Part shown: one piece after another, positions 26,319 to 35,703 of the stretch
Position numbering within the stretch: position 1 is the stretch's first letter
How the letters are laid out: each line of letters starts with the position of its first letter
From: Polyangiaceae bacterium
GTDB taxonomy: Bacteria; Myxococcota_A; Polyangia; Polyangiales; Polyangiaceae
Assembly: GCA_015075635.1 (NCBI GenBank)
Contig: JABTUA010000002.1
Location: 372,001-436,000, forward strand
Length of the DNA: 64,000 nucleotides
Reading direction: 5' to 3'
Made by a program: the position numbers and the translations under genes
Notes under the pieces: generated by a model
Told to the model about the DNA's origin: nothing
The model's database searches: none
Seen by the model: only the letters and a program-made list of their open reading frames with translations

Positions 26319-26891
26319 ATGGGCGATCCCGCACCGCGTCGCGCCACCTACGAGGATGTGCTCAGTGCACCGCCCGACAAGGTGGCCGAGATCGTGGCGG
26401 GAACTCTGCGCTTGAGCCCGCGTCCCGCTGGCCCGCACACCGCAGCGGCGAGCGCGCTCGGCGAGGAGCTCGGCCCTCCTTTCAAACGCGGGCGCGGAGG
26501 CCCCGGCGGCTGGATCATCCTCGACGAACCGGAGCTCCACCTTTCGGGCGACATCTTGGTCCCGGACCTCGGAGGCTGGAGACGTGCGCGGCTGCCGGCG
26601 GTGCCGAACCGACCGTACTTCAACCTCGCACCAGACTGGGCCTGTGAAGTTCTGTCTCCCTCGAGTGAGAAGATGGACCGCGCAGACAAGCTGCCCATCT
26701 ACGCGCGAGAGGCGGTGGGCCACGTCTGGCTCGTCAACCCACTCGAGCACACGCTGGAGTGCCTGCGGCTCGAGGCCAGTCGGTACAGCATCGTCGGGGT
26801 CTGGCGCGACGACGCCCGCGTTCGAGCCGAGCCCTTCGACGCGTTCGAGCTCGACCTGGCAGTCCTCTGGGCGGACGTACAGCTCGAGTGA
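26319..26891 (+). CDS. Uma2-family (DUF820) restriction-endonuclease-fold protein
   Basis: The 190-residue protein has the catalytic pattern of the Uma2 family within the PD-(D/E)xK fold: PDLGGWRRARLP, EVLSPSSEKMDRADKLPIYA with Glu and Lys, and HVWLVNP. Members are common in cyanobacteria and myxobacteria, often in many copies. The substrate is not established. The ATG at 26319 gives the expected N-terminus; the open frame upstream overlaps the divergent ABC operon and is antisense. The gap 26085-26318 holds the divergent start regions. Confidence 0.85.
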   Translation: MGDPAPRRATYEDVLSAPPDKVAEIVAGTLRLSPRPAGPHTAAASALGEELGPPFKRGRGGPGGWIILDEPELHLSGDILVPDLGGWRRARLPAVPNRPYFNLAPDWACEVLSPSSEKMDRADKLPIYAREAVGHVWLVNPLEHTLECLRLEASRYSIVGVWRDDARVRAEPFDAFELDLAVLWADVQLE

Positions 26892-26901
26892 GCAGCGCGG
26901 C

Positions 26902-27579
26902 TCAGCTCACCCGGTAGCCGGTCACCAGGGCCTGGGCCAGGAGGCCCCAGCCGTCGATGGCCACGAACAAGAGCAGCTTGAACGGCAGGCTGACCTGGCT
27001 CGGGTTCATCATCTGCATGCCCAGGGCCAGGAGCACGTTCGACACCACCAGGTCGATGATCAGGAAGGGCAGGTAGATGGCGAACCCGAGCGCGAACGCC
27101 TCGATCAGCTCGGTCACGACGAAGGCCGGGATGATGATGACCAGGTCGGTCCGCCCCACGTCCTTGCGCTCGGCCTCCGGCCGGGCCGCCTTGGCGATCT
27201 CGTAGAAGCGGGTGAGCTCTCGCTCCGAGGCATTCGCCTTCAGGAAGTCCCGCATGGGCTCGCGAGTCGCGTCCAGAGCCCCCTTCACGAAGGCGCTGGT
27301 GTCCGCGACCTTGTCGCCTTCGAGCAAGGGCTTGGCGCGGTCGTGGATGCGCGAGCCCACCGGTGCCATGGCGAGCAGCGTGAGCGCGCCGGCCAGCGCC
27401 ATGATCACGGTGTTCGACGGCACGTTCTGCGCACCGATGGCGCCGCGGACGATCTGGAGCACCGTGGAGATCTTCACGAACGCCGTCAGCGTCATGAAGG
27501 CGAACGGCAGGAGCGAGACCAGCGCCAGCGCGACGACCAGCGCGAGCGGACGCCCCAGGAGATCGTCGGGAGCGTTCAC
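26902..27579 (-). CDS. Type III secretion/flagellar export apparatus protein SctR (FliP family)
   Basis: The 225-residue membrane protein matches the FliP/SctR/YscR family, a core subunit of the export gate. The N-terminal block VSLLPFAFMTLTAFVKISTV is diagnostic, followed by GAQNVPSNTVIMALA and, near the C-terminus, TDLVIIIPAFVVTELIEAF, LPFLIIDLVVSNVLLALGM and MQMMNPSQVSLPFKLLLFV. It lacks the cleaved signal peptide of flagellar FliP and is closer in length to SctR. Its ATG overlaps the fliO-like stop (ATGA). No SctS, SctT, SctU or SctV gene is in the window. Confidence 0.9.
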   Translation of the reverse strand: MNAPDDLLGRPLALVVALALVSLLPFAFMTLTAFVKISTVLQIVRGAIGAQNVPSNTVIMALAGALTLLAMAPVGSRIHDRAKPLLEGDKVADTSAFVKGALDATREPMRDFLKANASERELTRFYEIAKAARPEAERKDVGRTDLVIIIPAFVVTELIEAFALGFAIYLPFLIIDLVVSNVLLALGMQMMNPSQVSLPFKLLLFVAIDGWGLLAQALVTGYRVS

Positions 27580-27926
27580 GAGGTCTCCTCGTCGCCGGCC
27601 GCCGGCTTCTTCACCACCCGGGCGAGCACTTCCTTGAACGCGGCGGGGGCCGGCACCTCGCTCTCGAGCTCGAGCCCCACGTCCGGTACCTCGCCGAGCT
27701 TCGCCAGCCCCGCTTCGCTCGCGCCGACGACGTAGACGGTCTTGCCGACGCGAACCAGGTAGATGGCGCGGCGGCCGTCGAGCGGCAACCGCCCCACCAG
27801 CGTCACCGGCCCCGCCGGGCGCCCCACGCCCAGGCGCCGCGCGCCGTACAGGACGAGCACCGCCAGCGCGATCACGCAGAGCAGCGTGACCAGCGTCTCG
27901 ATCACGTATTTCGTGAGCGGGCTCAT
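27576..27926 (-). CDS. FliO-like flagellar/type III export protein
   Basis: The 116-residue protein has one N-terminal membrane helix (about 8-28, VIETLVTLLCVIALAVLVLYG). A small cytoplasmic domain follows with the FliO pattern VTLVGRLPLDGRRAIYLVRVGKTVYVVG and then a Leu-rich segment. FliO helps assemble FliP in flagellar systems. It is translationally coupled to the SctR/FliP gene. The match is by pattern and by position beside FliP, since FliO sequences are poorly conserved. Confidence 0.7.
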   Translation of the reverse strand: MSPLTKYVIETLVTLLCVIALAVLVLYGARRLGVGRPAGPVTLVGRLPLDGRRAIYLVRVGKTVYVVGASEAGLAKLGEVPDVGLELESEVPAPAAFKEVLARVVKKPAAGDEETS

Positions 27927-28035
27927 CCCCAGGGGCGCGGAGCCTACATCGAAAGCAGCCCCCGCGGAAACCGAAGCGGACAGGCGCAGCGGGCGGCGTC
28001 AGCGCCGGGGGGCGAGGGGGCGGGCGCCCGCGCAG

Positions 28036-29598
28036 TCACGCGCCGATGCGGCGGAGCGTATCGCTGGCCTGATTGCGGACGACCGTTTGACCGTCGCGCG
28101 CCAGCATCTCGAGCACGTCCCGCGGCGTGTCGCCGCGCGCCGCGACGGCGCGTCGCACCGCCGAGCTCGTGTCGGTCGCGAGCAGAGCGAGCTCCGTGAA
28201 GGACGAATTGGACGCCAACGCCTGTCGCACCGATGCGTGTGCATCGTCCATGAGGTGCTCGAGGGCCGTCGCGTCCGCCGCCGGGTTCGCCGCCAGCGCG
28301 GAGCGCACGAGGAAGCTCTCGTCGTGGGCGAACGCGAGCGCTCGCTCGGGGCTCAGTGCGGCGCTGCGGGCGCTCCGCGCGCGCGCCTCCGAGTCCGGCG
28401 GGCCTTCTTCGGGGATCCCGAGCTGGGCGCGGGCGATCGGCGTCAGCGCCGGGCTGTGCGTCAACGCGAGCCTGATCCTCGGCGTCACGTCGTGTTCCAG
28501 GAGGCGCGCGAGAGCGCGAGGCGTGAGGTTTCTCCGCATGGCGATCTTGTGTCGAACCTCCTCGCTCGGATCGCCCGCGAGCTGCTCCATGAGCTCGGGT
28601 GACAGCCGGCCCTGCTCCGCAGCCCGACTGCGCTCGAAGACGTGCGCGCTGGTCGCGCAAGCGATCAGGTGCTCTTCGAGGGAGATCTGCGGCGCGGTCA
28701 GCGCACGGATGACCGAGTGGCGACTTTGGCGGAGACGATCCAGAACCGCCGGATCGAGCGTGGGTCGGTCGAGGATGGCACTCTGCACCCACCACTCCGC
28801 GTCCTCGGCGAGCACGAGGAGCGCCTCGGTGGGCGTCGCGGGATGACGCGCGACGAGGCGACGCGCGAACGGGCCCATGTCGAGGAGGGGTGCGAGCTCG
28901 TTCCAGGTGAGCGTGGGATCGATGGGAATCGCAGCCCGGATCAGCTCCCCGGCACCCGTGCCGACGTTCGCTCCGTTCCAGTCGGTGTACTGGACTTCCT
29001 CGTAGACGGCATCGACGAAAGCGCCCGCACGCTGGAGCAACACGGCGACCGGCGTCGAGGCGCTCGCGAGCGCCTCGAGCGATGCGTCGTCCGCGAGCGC
29101 ACGCCGGAGCGCAGCCCAGAGCTCCGCGCCCGGAGGGGGGTCGGGGTCGTTCGTCTTCGTGGGCCGTGCGCGCACCGCGTGCTGCTCGGAAGACGGCTTC
29201 GCCTCGACGCGCGGGCTATTTGCGAGGACCTCTTCGGCCACGGACTGCGCGGCCCCCGCGTCGTCGTAATGCTCCTCGGCGCTCTCCCGGATGAGCAAGC
29301 AGCGGTCGTGGACCAGGCGCTCGGCGACGATGCTCCCGTCGTCGGCCAGCGTGAGCTCGTAGATGCGGATCGCGTGCTCGCCCCAGTCCGACCCCGACTG
29401 AGCCAAGTGCGAAGAGCGGAAGTGCGCGAGCAGCGTGACGACGAGGCCGCTCGGTGCAGGGACCGACGCGATCACCTCGGCCGACGGCCCGCGCACGATG
29501 GTCGCCATGCCGCCGCCGCCGCACTCCGCGACGTCGGGTTGCACGAGCTCGAGCGCGCGCGCGACCAACTTCGCGTGGTGCGCATCCAGCGGACCCAT
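28036..29598 (-). CDS. Leucine-rich-repeat-variant (LRV)/HEAT-like repeat protein
   Basis: The ATG at 29598 (MGPLDAHHAK) starts a 520-residue cytoplasmic protein with no signal peptide. The first 180 residues are a unique domain. From about residue 240 on there are at least nine helical repeats of about 22-28 residues of the type RRLVARHPATPTEALLVLAED, HKIAMRRNLTPRALARLLEHD and VRQALASNSSFTELALLATD. These match the LRV/HEAT pattern of hydrophobic and Pro-Glu-x-L positions. Such solenoids mediate protein contacts; the partner is unknown. It is divergent from the gene at 29705. Confidence 0.75.
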   Translation of the reverse strand: MGPLDAHHAKLVARALELVQPDVAECGGGGMATIVRGPSAEVIASVPAPSGLVVTLLAHFRSSHLAQSGSDWGEHAIRIYELTLADDGSIVAERLVHDRCLLIRESAEEHYDDAGAAQSVAEEVLANSPRVEAKPSSEQHAVRARPTKTNDPDPPPGAELWAALRRALADDASLEALASASTPVAVLLQRAGAFVDAVYEEVQYTDWNGANVGTGAGELIRAAIPIDPTLTWNELAPLLDMGPFARRLVARHPATPTEALLVLAEDAEWWVQSAILDRPTLDPAVLDRLRQSRHSVIRALTAPQISLEEHLIACATSAHVFERSRAAEQGRLSPELMEQLAGDPSEEVRHKIAMRRNLTPRALARLLEHDVTPRIRLALTHSPALTPIARAQLGIPEEGPPDSEARARSARSAALSPERALAFAHDESFLVRSALAANPAADATALEHLMDDAHASVRQALASNSSFTELALLATDTSSAVRRAVAARGDTPRDVLEMLARDGQTVVRNQASDTLRRIGA

Positions 29599-29704
29599 CC
29601 CCTGTATCCTACTCGAAGGTTGCGGGCCCACAGCTGCTCCAGAGCCCGCCCGGGCTCTCGAGAGCGAGCAGCGCTCGCCGCGTGGTAGCTTCCGCGCAGG
29701 TGTC

Positions 29705-30343
29705 ATGGGGCGCTGGTGTGCGGTCGCGCTGTCCCTGCTCGCTCCGAGCGTCGCGAGCGCCCAGAGCCTCTGGGCCGAGGGCTCGGTCCGGGCGAGCTAC
29801 GTGGCCGGGACGTACTCCTTCACCGACGAGGTGAACCCCGGCTACGGGCAGACGGGAACGCTGGAGCTCGAAGCGCCCATCGACGCGATGGGGCTCGAGC
29901 TCGGCGGTGTCCTGGGCTACGCCGACTCGAAGTACTTCGCCGTCGGCGCGGGCCCGAGCGTGCTCGTCGCCGGGACGAACGCGGAGCTCGGAGAGTCGAG
30001 CTTCTCGCTGACCTCCGTCGCGGCGTTGTCGCTCGAAGCGGCAATACGTCCGCTCGGCGACGGCCTGTTCCTGCGCCCGAGCGTGGGACTGGCCCGCTCC
30101 CGCCCGCTCGCTTCTTCGACGAACGACATCGGCAGCGCCGAGAACATCTTCGAGGTCGAGACCGTGACCGGACCCATCGTGGGCCTCGGCGCCGGCTGGG
30201 CCGCCGGGCTCTTCGGCGTGTCCGTGAAGGTCAGCTACGCGCACCTGGAAGCCGAGCGCACCAAGTTCCGTCCGCTGATGATCTGCGTCGGTGTGTTGGT
30301 CCAGCACTGGGACCTCGACGAGGGCGCGCCACGAGCCCGCTGA
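29705..30343 (+). CDS. Secreted or outer-membrane protein of unknown function
   Basis: The ATG at 29705 gives a signal peptide cut after ASVASA (about residue 19). The mature part of about 190 residues alternates hydrophobic and polar residues with many Gly, Leu and aromatic positions (VRASYVAGTYSF, LELGGVLGYADSKYFAVG, GVSVKVSYAHLEAERTKFR), fitting a small outer-membrane barrel. The 106-nt gap to the divergent LRV gene should carry both promoters. I recognise no family. Confidence 0.7.
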   Translation: MGRWCAVALSLLAPSVASAQSLWAEGSVRASYVAGTYSFTDEVNPGYGQTGTLELEAPIDAMGLELGGVLGYADSKYFAVGAGPSVLVAGTNAELGESSFSLTSVAALSLEAAIRPLGDGLFLRPSVGLARSRPLASSTNDIGSAENIFEVETVTGPIVGLGAGWAAGLFGVSVKVSYAHLEAERTKFRPLMICVGVLVQHWDLDEGAPRAR

Positions 30344-30545
30344 CGCAGGCGCCTCGAACCGCCCCTCCGTTTCGAGCGACTCCCAGCCCCACGTTCACGG
30401 GGTGTCTGAGCTGTCTCGAGCCGAGGACCACGATCCGAATGTCCGGATCCGTGCCAAGCCGCGGCGAGCGAGGCGACGCTTTCTGCTGGCTTTCGCCGTG
30501 CCGGCAGCCGGAGCCCCAGGCACGCAGCTTGCTGAGTGGACGACC

Positions 30546-31271
30546 ATGGCCCACGCTCGCGCCGCAGGACTCGTCATCGCAACCCTGGTTTCGACGCTGG
30601 CTTTCGGGGCCTGCGGCGGGAGCACCTCCGGGAGCGGCGCCGGAGGCACCGGGGGCGGGGCGGGCAGCGGCGGCGGGGCGGGCAGCGGCGGCGGAGCCGG
30701 CACGGCTGGCAGCGGCGGCGGCAGCGGCACCTGTCCGATCGACCTCTGGGCCGCGGTGGGCACCGCGTGCAGCGAGGAGGGCAAGTACTGCGGCGGCGAG
30801 GGCTGCAACCCCTGCGAGTTCTGCAACGTCCTCTACTGCAGCGGCGGCAAGTGGGAACAGCAGGAGTCGTTCCCGGATCCAAACTGCGGCGACTCCGGCA
30901 GCAAGGTGTGCGGTGGGCTCGCGGGCGTGCTCTGCGCGGACGACGAGTGGTGCGACCTGCCCGACGGTTGCGGCTACCCGGACGCCCAAGGGGTGTGCAA
31001 GCCGCGCCCGCAGGGTTGCACCGCAGATTGTCCCGGTGTGTGCGGTTGCGACGGCAAGTTCTACTGCAACGCTTGCGGCGCGAACGCCGCCGGTGCCGAC
31101 GTGAGCGACGACAAGAGCTGCATGTCCGGCGACGGCGGCGTGGGCACGTCGTGCTCCAGCGACACCGAGTGCGTCGCCGGGCTGAAGTGCTGCTACCCCT
31201 GCGGACAGGCCGGTTGCACGAACCAGTGCACCGTGCCGATGGGCAACGGCGAGTGCCCGATGTATCCCTGA
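30546..31271 (+). CDS. Cysteine-rich lipoprotein with Kazal-like domain
   Basis: The lipobox (AFGAC, Cys at about 23) is followed by a Gly/Ser spacer of about 35 residues. The remaining 180 residues hold more than 25 cysteines. Around residues 160-190 the spacing CPGVCGCDGKFYCNACGANAAG matches the Kazal-type inhibitor/follistatin pattern, which often blocks serine proteases. The C-terminal part (CVAGLKCCYPCGQAGC) is another disulfide knot. The ATG at 30546 precedes the signal peptide; upstream in-frame sequence has no coding character. Surface display and protease inhibition are inferences. Confidence 0.78.
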   Translation: MAHARAAGLVIATLVSTLAFGACGGSTSGSGAGGTGGGAGSGGGAGSGGGAGTAGSGGGSGTCPIDLWAAVGTACSEEGKYCGGEGCNPCEFCNVLYCSGGKWEQQESFPDPNCGDSGSKVCGGLAGVLCADDEWCDLPDGCGYPDAQGVCKPRPQGCTADCPGVCGCDGKFYCNACGANAAGADVSDDKSCMSGDGGVGTSCSSDTECVAGLKCCYPCGQAGCTNQCTVPMGNGECPMYP

Positions 31272-31287
31272 GTGATGGCGCGCGACG

Positions 31288-32241
31288 TCAGGCCCGGAGC
31301 CGACCCAGCGCCGCCCTGAGCGGTGACAGCAGCACGGACGCTACGGTCGGGCGGTGGTTCTGAAGCTCCGGGGGCAGCCCGAATCGGATCGCCTCGCGGC
31401 CACGCGGCACGTAGAGGGAGCCGCCGAGCCAGTCCCAGATGGCCAGCGTCGAGCCGAAGTTCCGGTCGTGATGGCGCGGGTCGTCGCTGTGGTGGATCTG
31501 GTGCTGCGCGGGGCTGATGAGCAAGTGCTCGAGCGCGCGGCCGTAGGAGACCCAGACGTGGGAGTGCCGCAGGTTCGAGCCTGCCAGGTTCCAGATGAAG
31601 CCGATGGCGTGAACACCCAGGATCTGCCAGGCGGCGACCCGACCACCAAAGCCCCAGCTGACCAGGCCCGCGGCCACGCCCACCCCGAGCGCGGCGCCGG
31701 CGCGCATCAGCACGCTCTCGAAGGGGTGGGTTCGGTACACGGTGAAGGGCGTGAGCACCTCTGCCGAGTGGTGCACCTTGTGCAGCTCCCAGAGCACCGG
31801 TACGCGGTGCGCGAGGCGATGCACCAGGTAACGCGCGAAGTCCTCGGCCAGGAAGCCGGCGATGGTGAAGACGGCCAGTGACACCCACTCCTCGGCGCCT
31901 CGAAACGGTCCGGGACCGAGCGCGGCGCCGAGCCGGCGCGACAAGGCAAGGGCAACCTCCATCGAGGAGACGACGAACGGCCACAAGATGAGCGCCGAGA
32001 GCAGCGCGCGCACGAACATCAGCCGGTAATCGAGCAGCGCAGAGGCGTGGAGCCAGATCCGCTTGGGGAAGAGGAACGAGAGCAGCGAAACGCGGCCACG
32101 CAGCTTCAGCGCCCAGACCAGGCTGGCGACCAGCCCCGCGCCGAGCAAGAAGGGCAGATACACGCGCTTGGTGGCGGTGACGAGCGAGAGCAGCGGCTCC
32201 AGCACGCCTTGCGCGACCTCGGAGAGCAGCTCTTCGCCCAT
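31288..32241 (-). CDS. Fatty acid hydroxylase/sterol desaturase-family membrane diiron enzyme
   Basis: The 317-residue protein has several transmembrane helices and the histidine clusters of the family: HRLAHR (about 140), HKVHHSAE (about 155), a later QIHHSDD and a HHDRNFG segment. These His residues bind two irons in an oxygen-dependent lipid hydroxylase. The ATG at 32241 overlaps the stop of the TonB receptor gene (TGATG), so it is the last gene of the Fur-box operon. Association with iron uptake may reflect its iron need or a lipid change tied to iron supply. Its substrate is unknown. Confidence 0.88.
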   Translation of the reverse strand: MGEELLSEVAQGVLEPLLSLVTATKRVYLPFLLGAGLVASLVWALKLRGRVSLLSFLFPKRIWLHASALLDYRLMFVRALLSALILWPFVVSSMEVALALSRRLGAALGPGPFRGAEEWVSLAVFTIAGFLAEDFARYLVHRLAHRVPVLWELHKVHHSAEVLTPFTVYRTHPFESVLMRAGAALGVGVAAGLVSWGFGGRVAAWQILGVHAIGFIWNLAGSNLRHSHVWVSYGRALEHLLISPAQHQIHHSDDPRHHDRNFGSTLAIWDWLGGSLYVPRGREAIRFGLPPELQNHRPTVASVLLSPLRAALGRLRA

Positions 32242-34514
32242 CAGAACGACGCCTTTGCCCCGGCCTGAACGCTGCGCGGCGCGCCCGGCCGGGCGCCGAA
32301 CGGGCGACGCGACGCCAGGTAGTGCTGGTCCAGGACGTTCTTCGCGACGCCGTAGACGTCGAGCCAGCTCGTCACCGCGTAGCGCGCGGCGAGATCGAGC
32401 GTGAAGTACGCGTCCGTCTTCTTTCCTGCGAGCGGACCGCCGGCTCCTCCTTGCTCGTGCATGGAGCCGACGTAAGTGCCGGTGGCGGTGGCCTCCCAGC
32501 TCTTCTCGCCGAGGCCCGTGGTGGCCGAGGCCTGGTGCTCCGGCAAGTAGGGGATCGGATCGCCAGCGCTCACCTGACCAAACTGTGGATCTTCGGAGTC
32601 GAAGTAGCTGAGGAACTCGCCGTAAGTGTAGGTGTAGGCCGCGAGGAGCGGAACGTAGAGCTCCCCGCGGACGCGGAGCTCGTGGTCGAACGAGGCCTCG
32701 ACGCCGAACACACGGGCCGTCCCCGCGTCGAACTGACGGTCCAGGTTCTGGTTCAGGCAGCCGCTCGAGAACGTGCAGATGTCCGTGAGGTTCGAGTAGT
32801 CGTTGTAGAAGCCGATCAGGTCGGCGCGCAGCCGGCGCCCCGCGTGACGCACGCCGGCCTCGTAGTTGACGCTGAGCTCGGGCTCGGTCGAGTCCGGTTG
32901 CCCCGGAGGGGCGGGGCTGAAACCGCGGTGAACGCCGCCGAGCAGCAGCGTGTTCGGCAGAAACTCCCAGCTCGCGCCGATGCCGGGCAAGACGACCGGA
33001 TAGGAGCTGCCGGCGCGCGCGCCGCTCAGCCGGTCCTCGCTCTCGGTGCGGATTAGCTCCGCGCGCAACCCCGGCGTCAGCGTGAAGGGACCGAGGCTCA
33101 TCGTGTCGGCGACGTGCAGGGCGACGGCGTGGGTGCTCGCCTCGTTGTCGGCGGTGACCTCCGTAGGCAACCCGGCGTTCTCGAGCTGGCCTGCGAGCAT
33201 GCGGAACGGATCCTGGGAGTGGTGCCGGTCCACACTGTCGTGGTGGTAGCGCAGCCCGTACTCGACGGAGTGACGCAGTGACCGACCGGGCGGCTTCCAT
33301 CGGATCAGCGTCTGCACGCCTTGCGAGACGAAGCTGCGCCGATTGGGGCCGATCAAGAGCAGCTCGGCGTCGCTCGCGGTGTCCGAGGCTCCGGTGAGCA
33401 CAGAGTAAAAGACCGCGTTCTGCGGCGTGGTAGGGCTCGCGAGCACGTCGGACAGATCCGCGCCGCGGAAGCCATTCAGCTTGCGCCAGCTGCGCTCCAG
33501 GTCGTGACGATACACGGAGGAGGTGATCGTCACCTCCGGCGCGGGCCCCCACTCGTGGGAGAGCACCAGCTGAGTCCGGTGCCACTGCATTCGATCGAGC
33601 GCGGAGGCGCGGTAGCGCCTGAACGGGCTCGTCTCGAAGTCTGCGTCGGTGAGCCCGAGGTAGGTCTCGTTCGACTGCTCGTCGGAGAATCCCAGCTTGA
33701 GCCGGAGCTCGTGGCGCTCGCTCGAGGTCGGGTCGGGCACGAACGACGCCTTCGCCATCCACTCGTTCCGATAGAAGCCGGTGTTCGCGCTCGGGTTGCC
33801 GTCCAGCTCCTTGAAGCCGTTCGAGCCCAGGTGCACGCCTTCGACCAGAAATGCGCTCTTCTCGTCGCTCGTTCCGTAGAAGGCGTGCAGTTTGCGGTAG
33901 CGGTGCTCGCCGCCCGCAACGTCCACGCGGCCGGAGGCCGACCCCGGAGGCTCCCGAGTGATGAAGTCGATGGCACCGCCCACCGTCTGCGGTCCGTAGG
34001 CGATGGCGGCGGGGCCCTTGATCACGCGCATTCCGCTCATGCGCGTCACCAGCGGCACGTAGTAGGCGGCCGGCGCGCTGTAGGGAGCCGGGGCGAGCAA
34101 AATGCCATCCTCCATCAGCGTGATCTTCTTGCTGCGGTCGGTGGCGACGCCGCGCAGACCGATGTTCGGGCGCAGCCCGACGCCGTCCTCGCCGCGCACC
34201 GAGACGCCGGGAACGCTCAACAGCACGGCGTGCGGATCGTCGAGCTCGCGCCGCTCGAGCTGCTTGCTGCTGATCACGTGGACCGAGCCCGGGAGGCGCG
34301 AGAGCCGCGAGCCGACCACCATCACGCCGCCGTTGTCGCCCCCGGGCGGAGGCGGCGGCGGGGCCGCATCAGGGGGCGGAGGTTCGGCGGCCGGCGCGGC
34401 CTCCGGCTGCGTAGCCTCTTGGTCCGCCGGAGGCTCGGCCGGCTGCGCGGCTGCACGCTCGACGCACAGGAGCAGAGCGGCACCGAGCAGGCAGCTCGCG
34501 GCTCGCTCAGTCAT
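32241..34514 (-). CDS. TonB-dependent outer-membrane receptor, FecA-like
   Basis: The 757-residue protein has a signal peptide (cut near residue 23), a Pro/Ala-rich linker, then a plug domain. In the plug, PNIGLRGVATDRSKKITLMEDG and APAPYSAPAAYYVPL are the hallmark of the ferric-citrate type (FecA) receptors. A 22-strand barrel follows and ends in Phe (AGAKASF). It imports a ferric chelate using TonB energy; citrate as ligand is an inference from the plug motif. No FecA-type N-terminal signalling domain or adjacent fecI/fecR is seen. Its start overlaps the imelysin-like gene by 8 nt. Confidence 0.92.
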   Translation of the reverse strand: MTERAASCLLGAALLLCVERAAAQPAEPPADQEATQPEAAPAAEPPPPDAAPPPPPPGGDNGGVMVVGSRLSRLPGSVHVISSKQLERRELDDPHAVLLSVPGVSVRGEDGVGLRPNIGLRGVATDRSKKITLMEDGILLAPAPYSAPAAYYVPLVTRMSGMRVIKGPAAIAYGPQTVGGAIDFITREPPGSASGRVDVAGGEHRYRKLHAFYGTSDEKSAFLVEGVHLGSNGFKELDGNPSANTGFYRNEWMAKASFVPDPTSSERHELRLKLGFSDEQSNETYLGLTDADFETSPFRRYRASALDRMQWHRTQLVLSHEWGPAPEVTITSSVYRHDLERSWRKLNGFRGADLSDVLASPTTPQNAVFYSVLTGASDTASDAELLLIGPNRRSFVSQGVQTLIRWKPPGRSLRHSVEYGLRYHHDSVDRHHSQDPFRMLAGQLENAGLPTEVTADNEASTHAVALHVADTMSLGPFTLTPGLRAELIRTESEDRLSGARAGSSYPVVLPGIGASWEFLPNTLLLGGVHRGFSPAPPGQPDSTEPELSVNYEAGVRHAGRRLRADLIGFYNDYSNLTDICTFSSGCLNQNLDRQFDAGTARVFGVEASFDHELRVRGELYVPLLAAYTYTYGEFLSYFDSEDPQFGQVSAGDPIPYLPEHQASATTGLGEKSWEATATGTYVGSMHEQGGAGGPLAGKKTDAYFTLDLAARYAVTSWLDVYGVAKNVLDQHYLASRRPFGARPGAPRSVQAGAKASF

Positions 34515-35703
34515 TGTCGCCCTCCACGGTCTTCGGCAGCTCGATGCCGAGCACGATGACGAGCTCGTTCTTGAGCAGGTCCGTCAGGACCTTGATCGCG
34601 TCGTGGAGCGCCTTGACCGACGCGAAGTCGTCCACGAGTGCCTGATCCAGATCACCCTCCTCGATGGCTTCCGCGGCGGCGATGGCGCCGGAGAGCGCGT
34701 CGGCGATGCGCTTGGCCAGGTCGGAGGCGCCGCTCGCCACCAGCAGATCTTCGAAGCCCTTGCCCTCCCCGTCGAGCCCGCAGCCCGCAAAGAGCTTGCC
34801 GAAGCCGCGCAGGTTGTTTCGGACGTGCTGCTTCGAGCGCTTGGCGAAGCGCGACTCCAGCGCTTCGGGGCACGTCGCGGTCGTGCACTCGAGGAGGCCG
34901 AGAGGCCGCGCGAGCTTCATGTCCTTGACCTGCTTCTCGATGTAGAAGAGCGCGTCGCTCACTGCGTTCACCGCGCCGAGATCCGTGGTCCAGATCGTGC
35001 CGCCGCGACCGGCCGTCTCGAGCTGGGCCAGGAAGTTGCCCTTGGCCGGATCCCAAGCGTCCAGCAATTTGGTGGCGTTAACGACCACGTCGCCAGTGAC
35101 CACGGCGGAGTAGGCGGCCTTGCGGGATGCGATCTCGTCCGAGCCGAGCGCCGCCCAGGTCCCGCTGGAGTTGATGGTCGCGTTCGCGGGGCAGCCGTTG
35201 TCTGCGGCCTCGTGGAAGAGCAGGTACTCCGCGGCGTCGAGCCCACGCACGTTGACCAGCGCGGTCGCGAAGCCGCTCGATTCGTACGATTTGCTCGCGA
35301 TCTGCTGCTCCACCAGGCAGCGTCCGGTGAGCGGCCAGGAGTAGATTTCGTCGCGCAGGCCCTTGCCCCCCGGCAGCGAGGCGCTCGCAGCGGGCCCCAC
35401 CTGCATCACCTCTGCCTGCTGCCAGATCTCCATCGCCGTCGACCAGGCGCCCTTCGCGGCGGCGCGCTTGTCAGGCGACGGGTCCGTCGCCGCGGCCTTG
35501 ACGCTGGCGTCGAGCGCGACGACGGCGGCATGCCCCTCCTGGTAGGTAGCGAAGATGCACTGACCAACGGAGGCGAGCAGCTCGGCGCGTGCCGCGCTCG
35601 GCGACCCCTTCTTCCTGGGGTCGTCCTGGCGCTTCTGGCACGCGCCTGAGCCGATCAAGCCCGCAGCCACGCAGGCGAGCGCTACGCGACGTTCAATACG
35701 CAA
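34507..35703 (-). CDS. Imelysin-like (M75/IrpA-type) iron-regulated lipoprotein
   Basis: The protein shows the imelysin-like core VRGLDAAEYLLFHEAAD (the GLxAxEYLLF-type motif), an earlier AWSTAMEIWQQAEVMQVGP helix and EIYSWPLTGRC, with paired helical halves. Imelysin-like proteins are iron-regulated exported proteins; proteolysis is doubtful for many. There is no good ATG: the best start is TTG at 35703, overlapping the upstream stop by 11 nt and preceded by GGAG, giving a signal with a weak lipobox (SGAC). It sits between the unknown lipoprotein and the FecA-like receptor in the Fur-box operon. Confidence 0.85.
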   Translation of the reverse strand: MRIERRVALACVAAGLIGSGACQKRQDDPRKKGSPSAARAELLASVGQCIFATYQEGHAAVVALDASVKAAATDPSPDKRAAAKGAWSTAMEIWQQAEVMQVGPAASASLPGGKGLRDEIYSWPLTGRCLVEQQIASKSYESSGFATALVNVRGLDAAEYLLFHEAADNGCPANATINSSGTWAALGSDEIASRKAAYSAVVTGDVVVNATKLLDAWDPAKGNFLAQLETAGRGGTIWTTDLGAVNAVSDALFYIEKQVKDMKLARPLGLLECTTATCPEALESRFAKRSKQHVRNNLRGFGKLFAGCGLDGEGKGFEDLLVASGASDLAKRIADALSGAIAAAEAIEEGDLDQALVDDFASVKALHDAIKVLTDLLKNELVIVLGIELPKTVEGDND

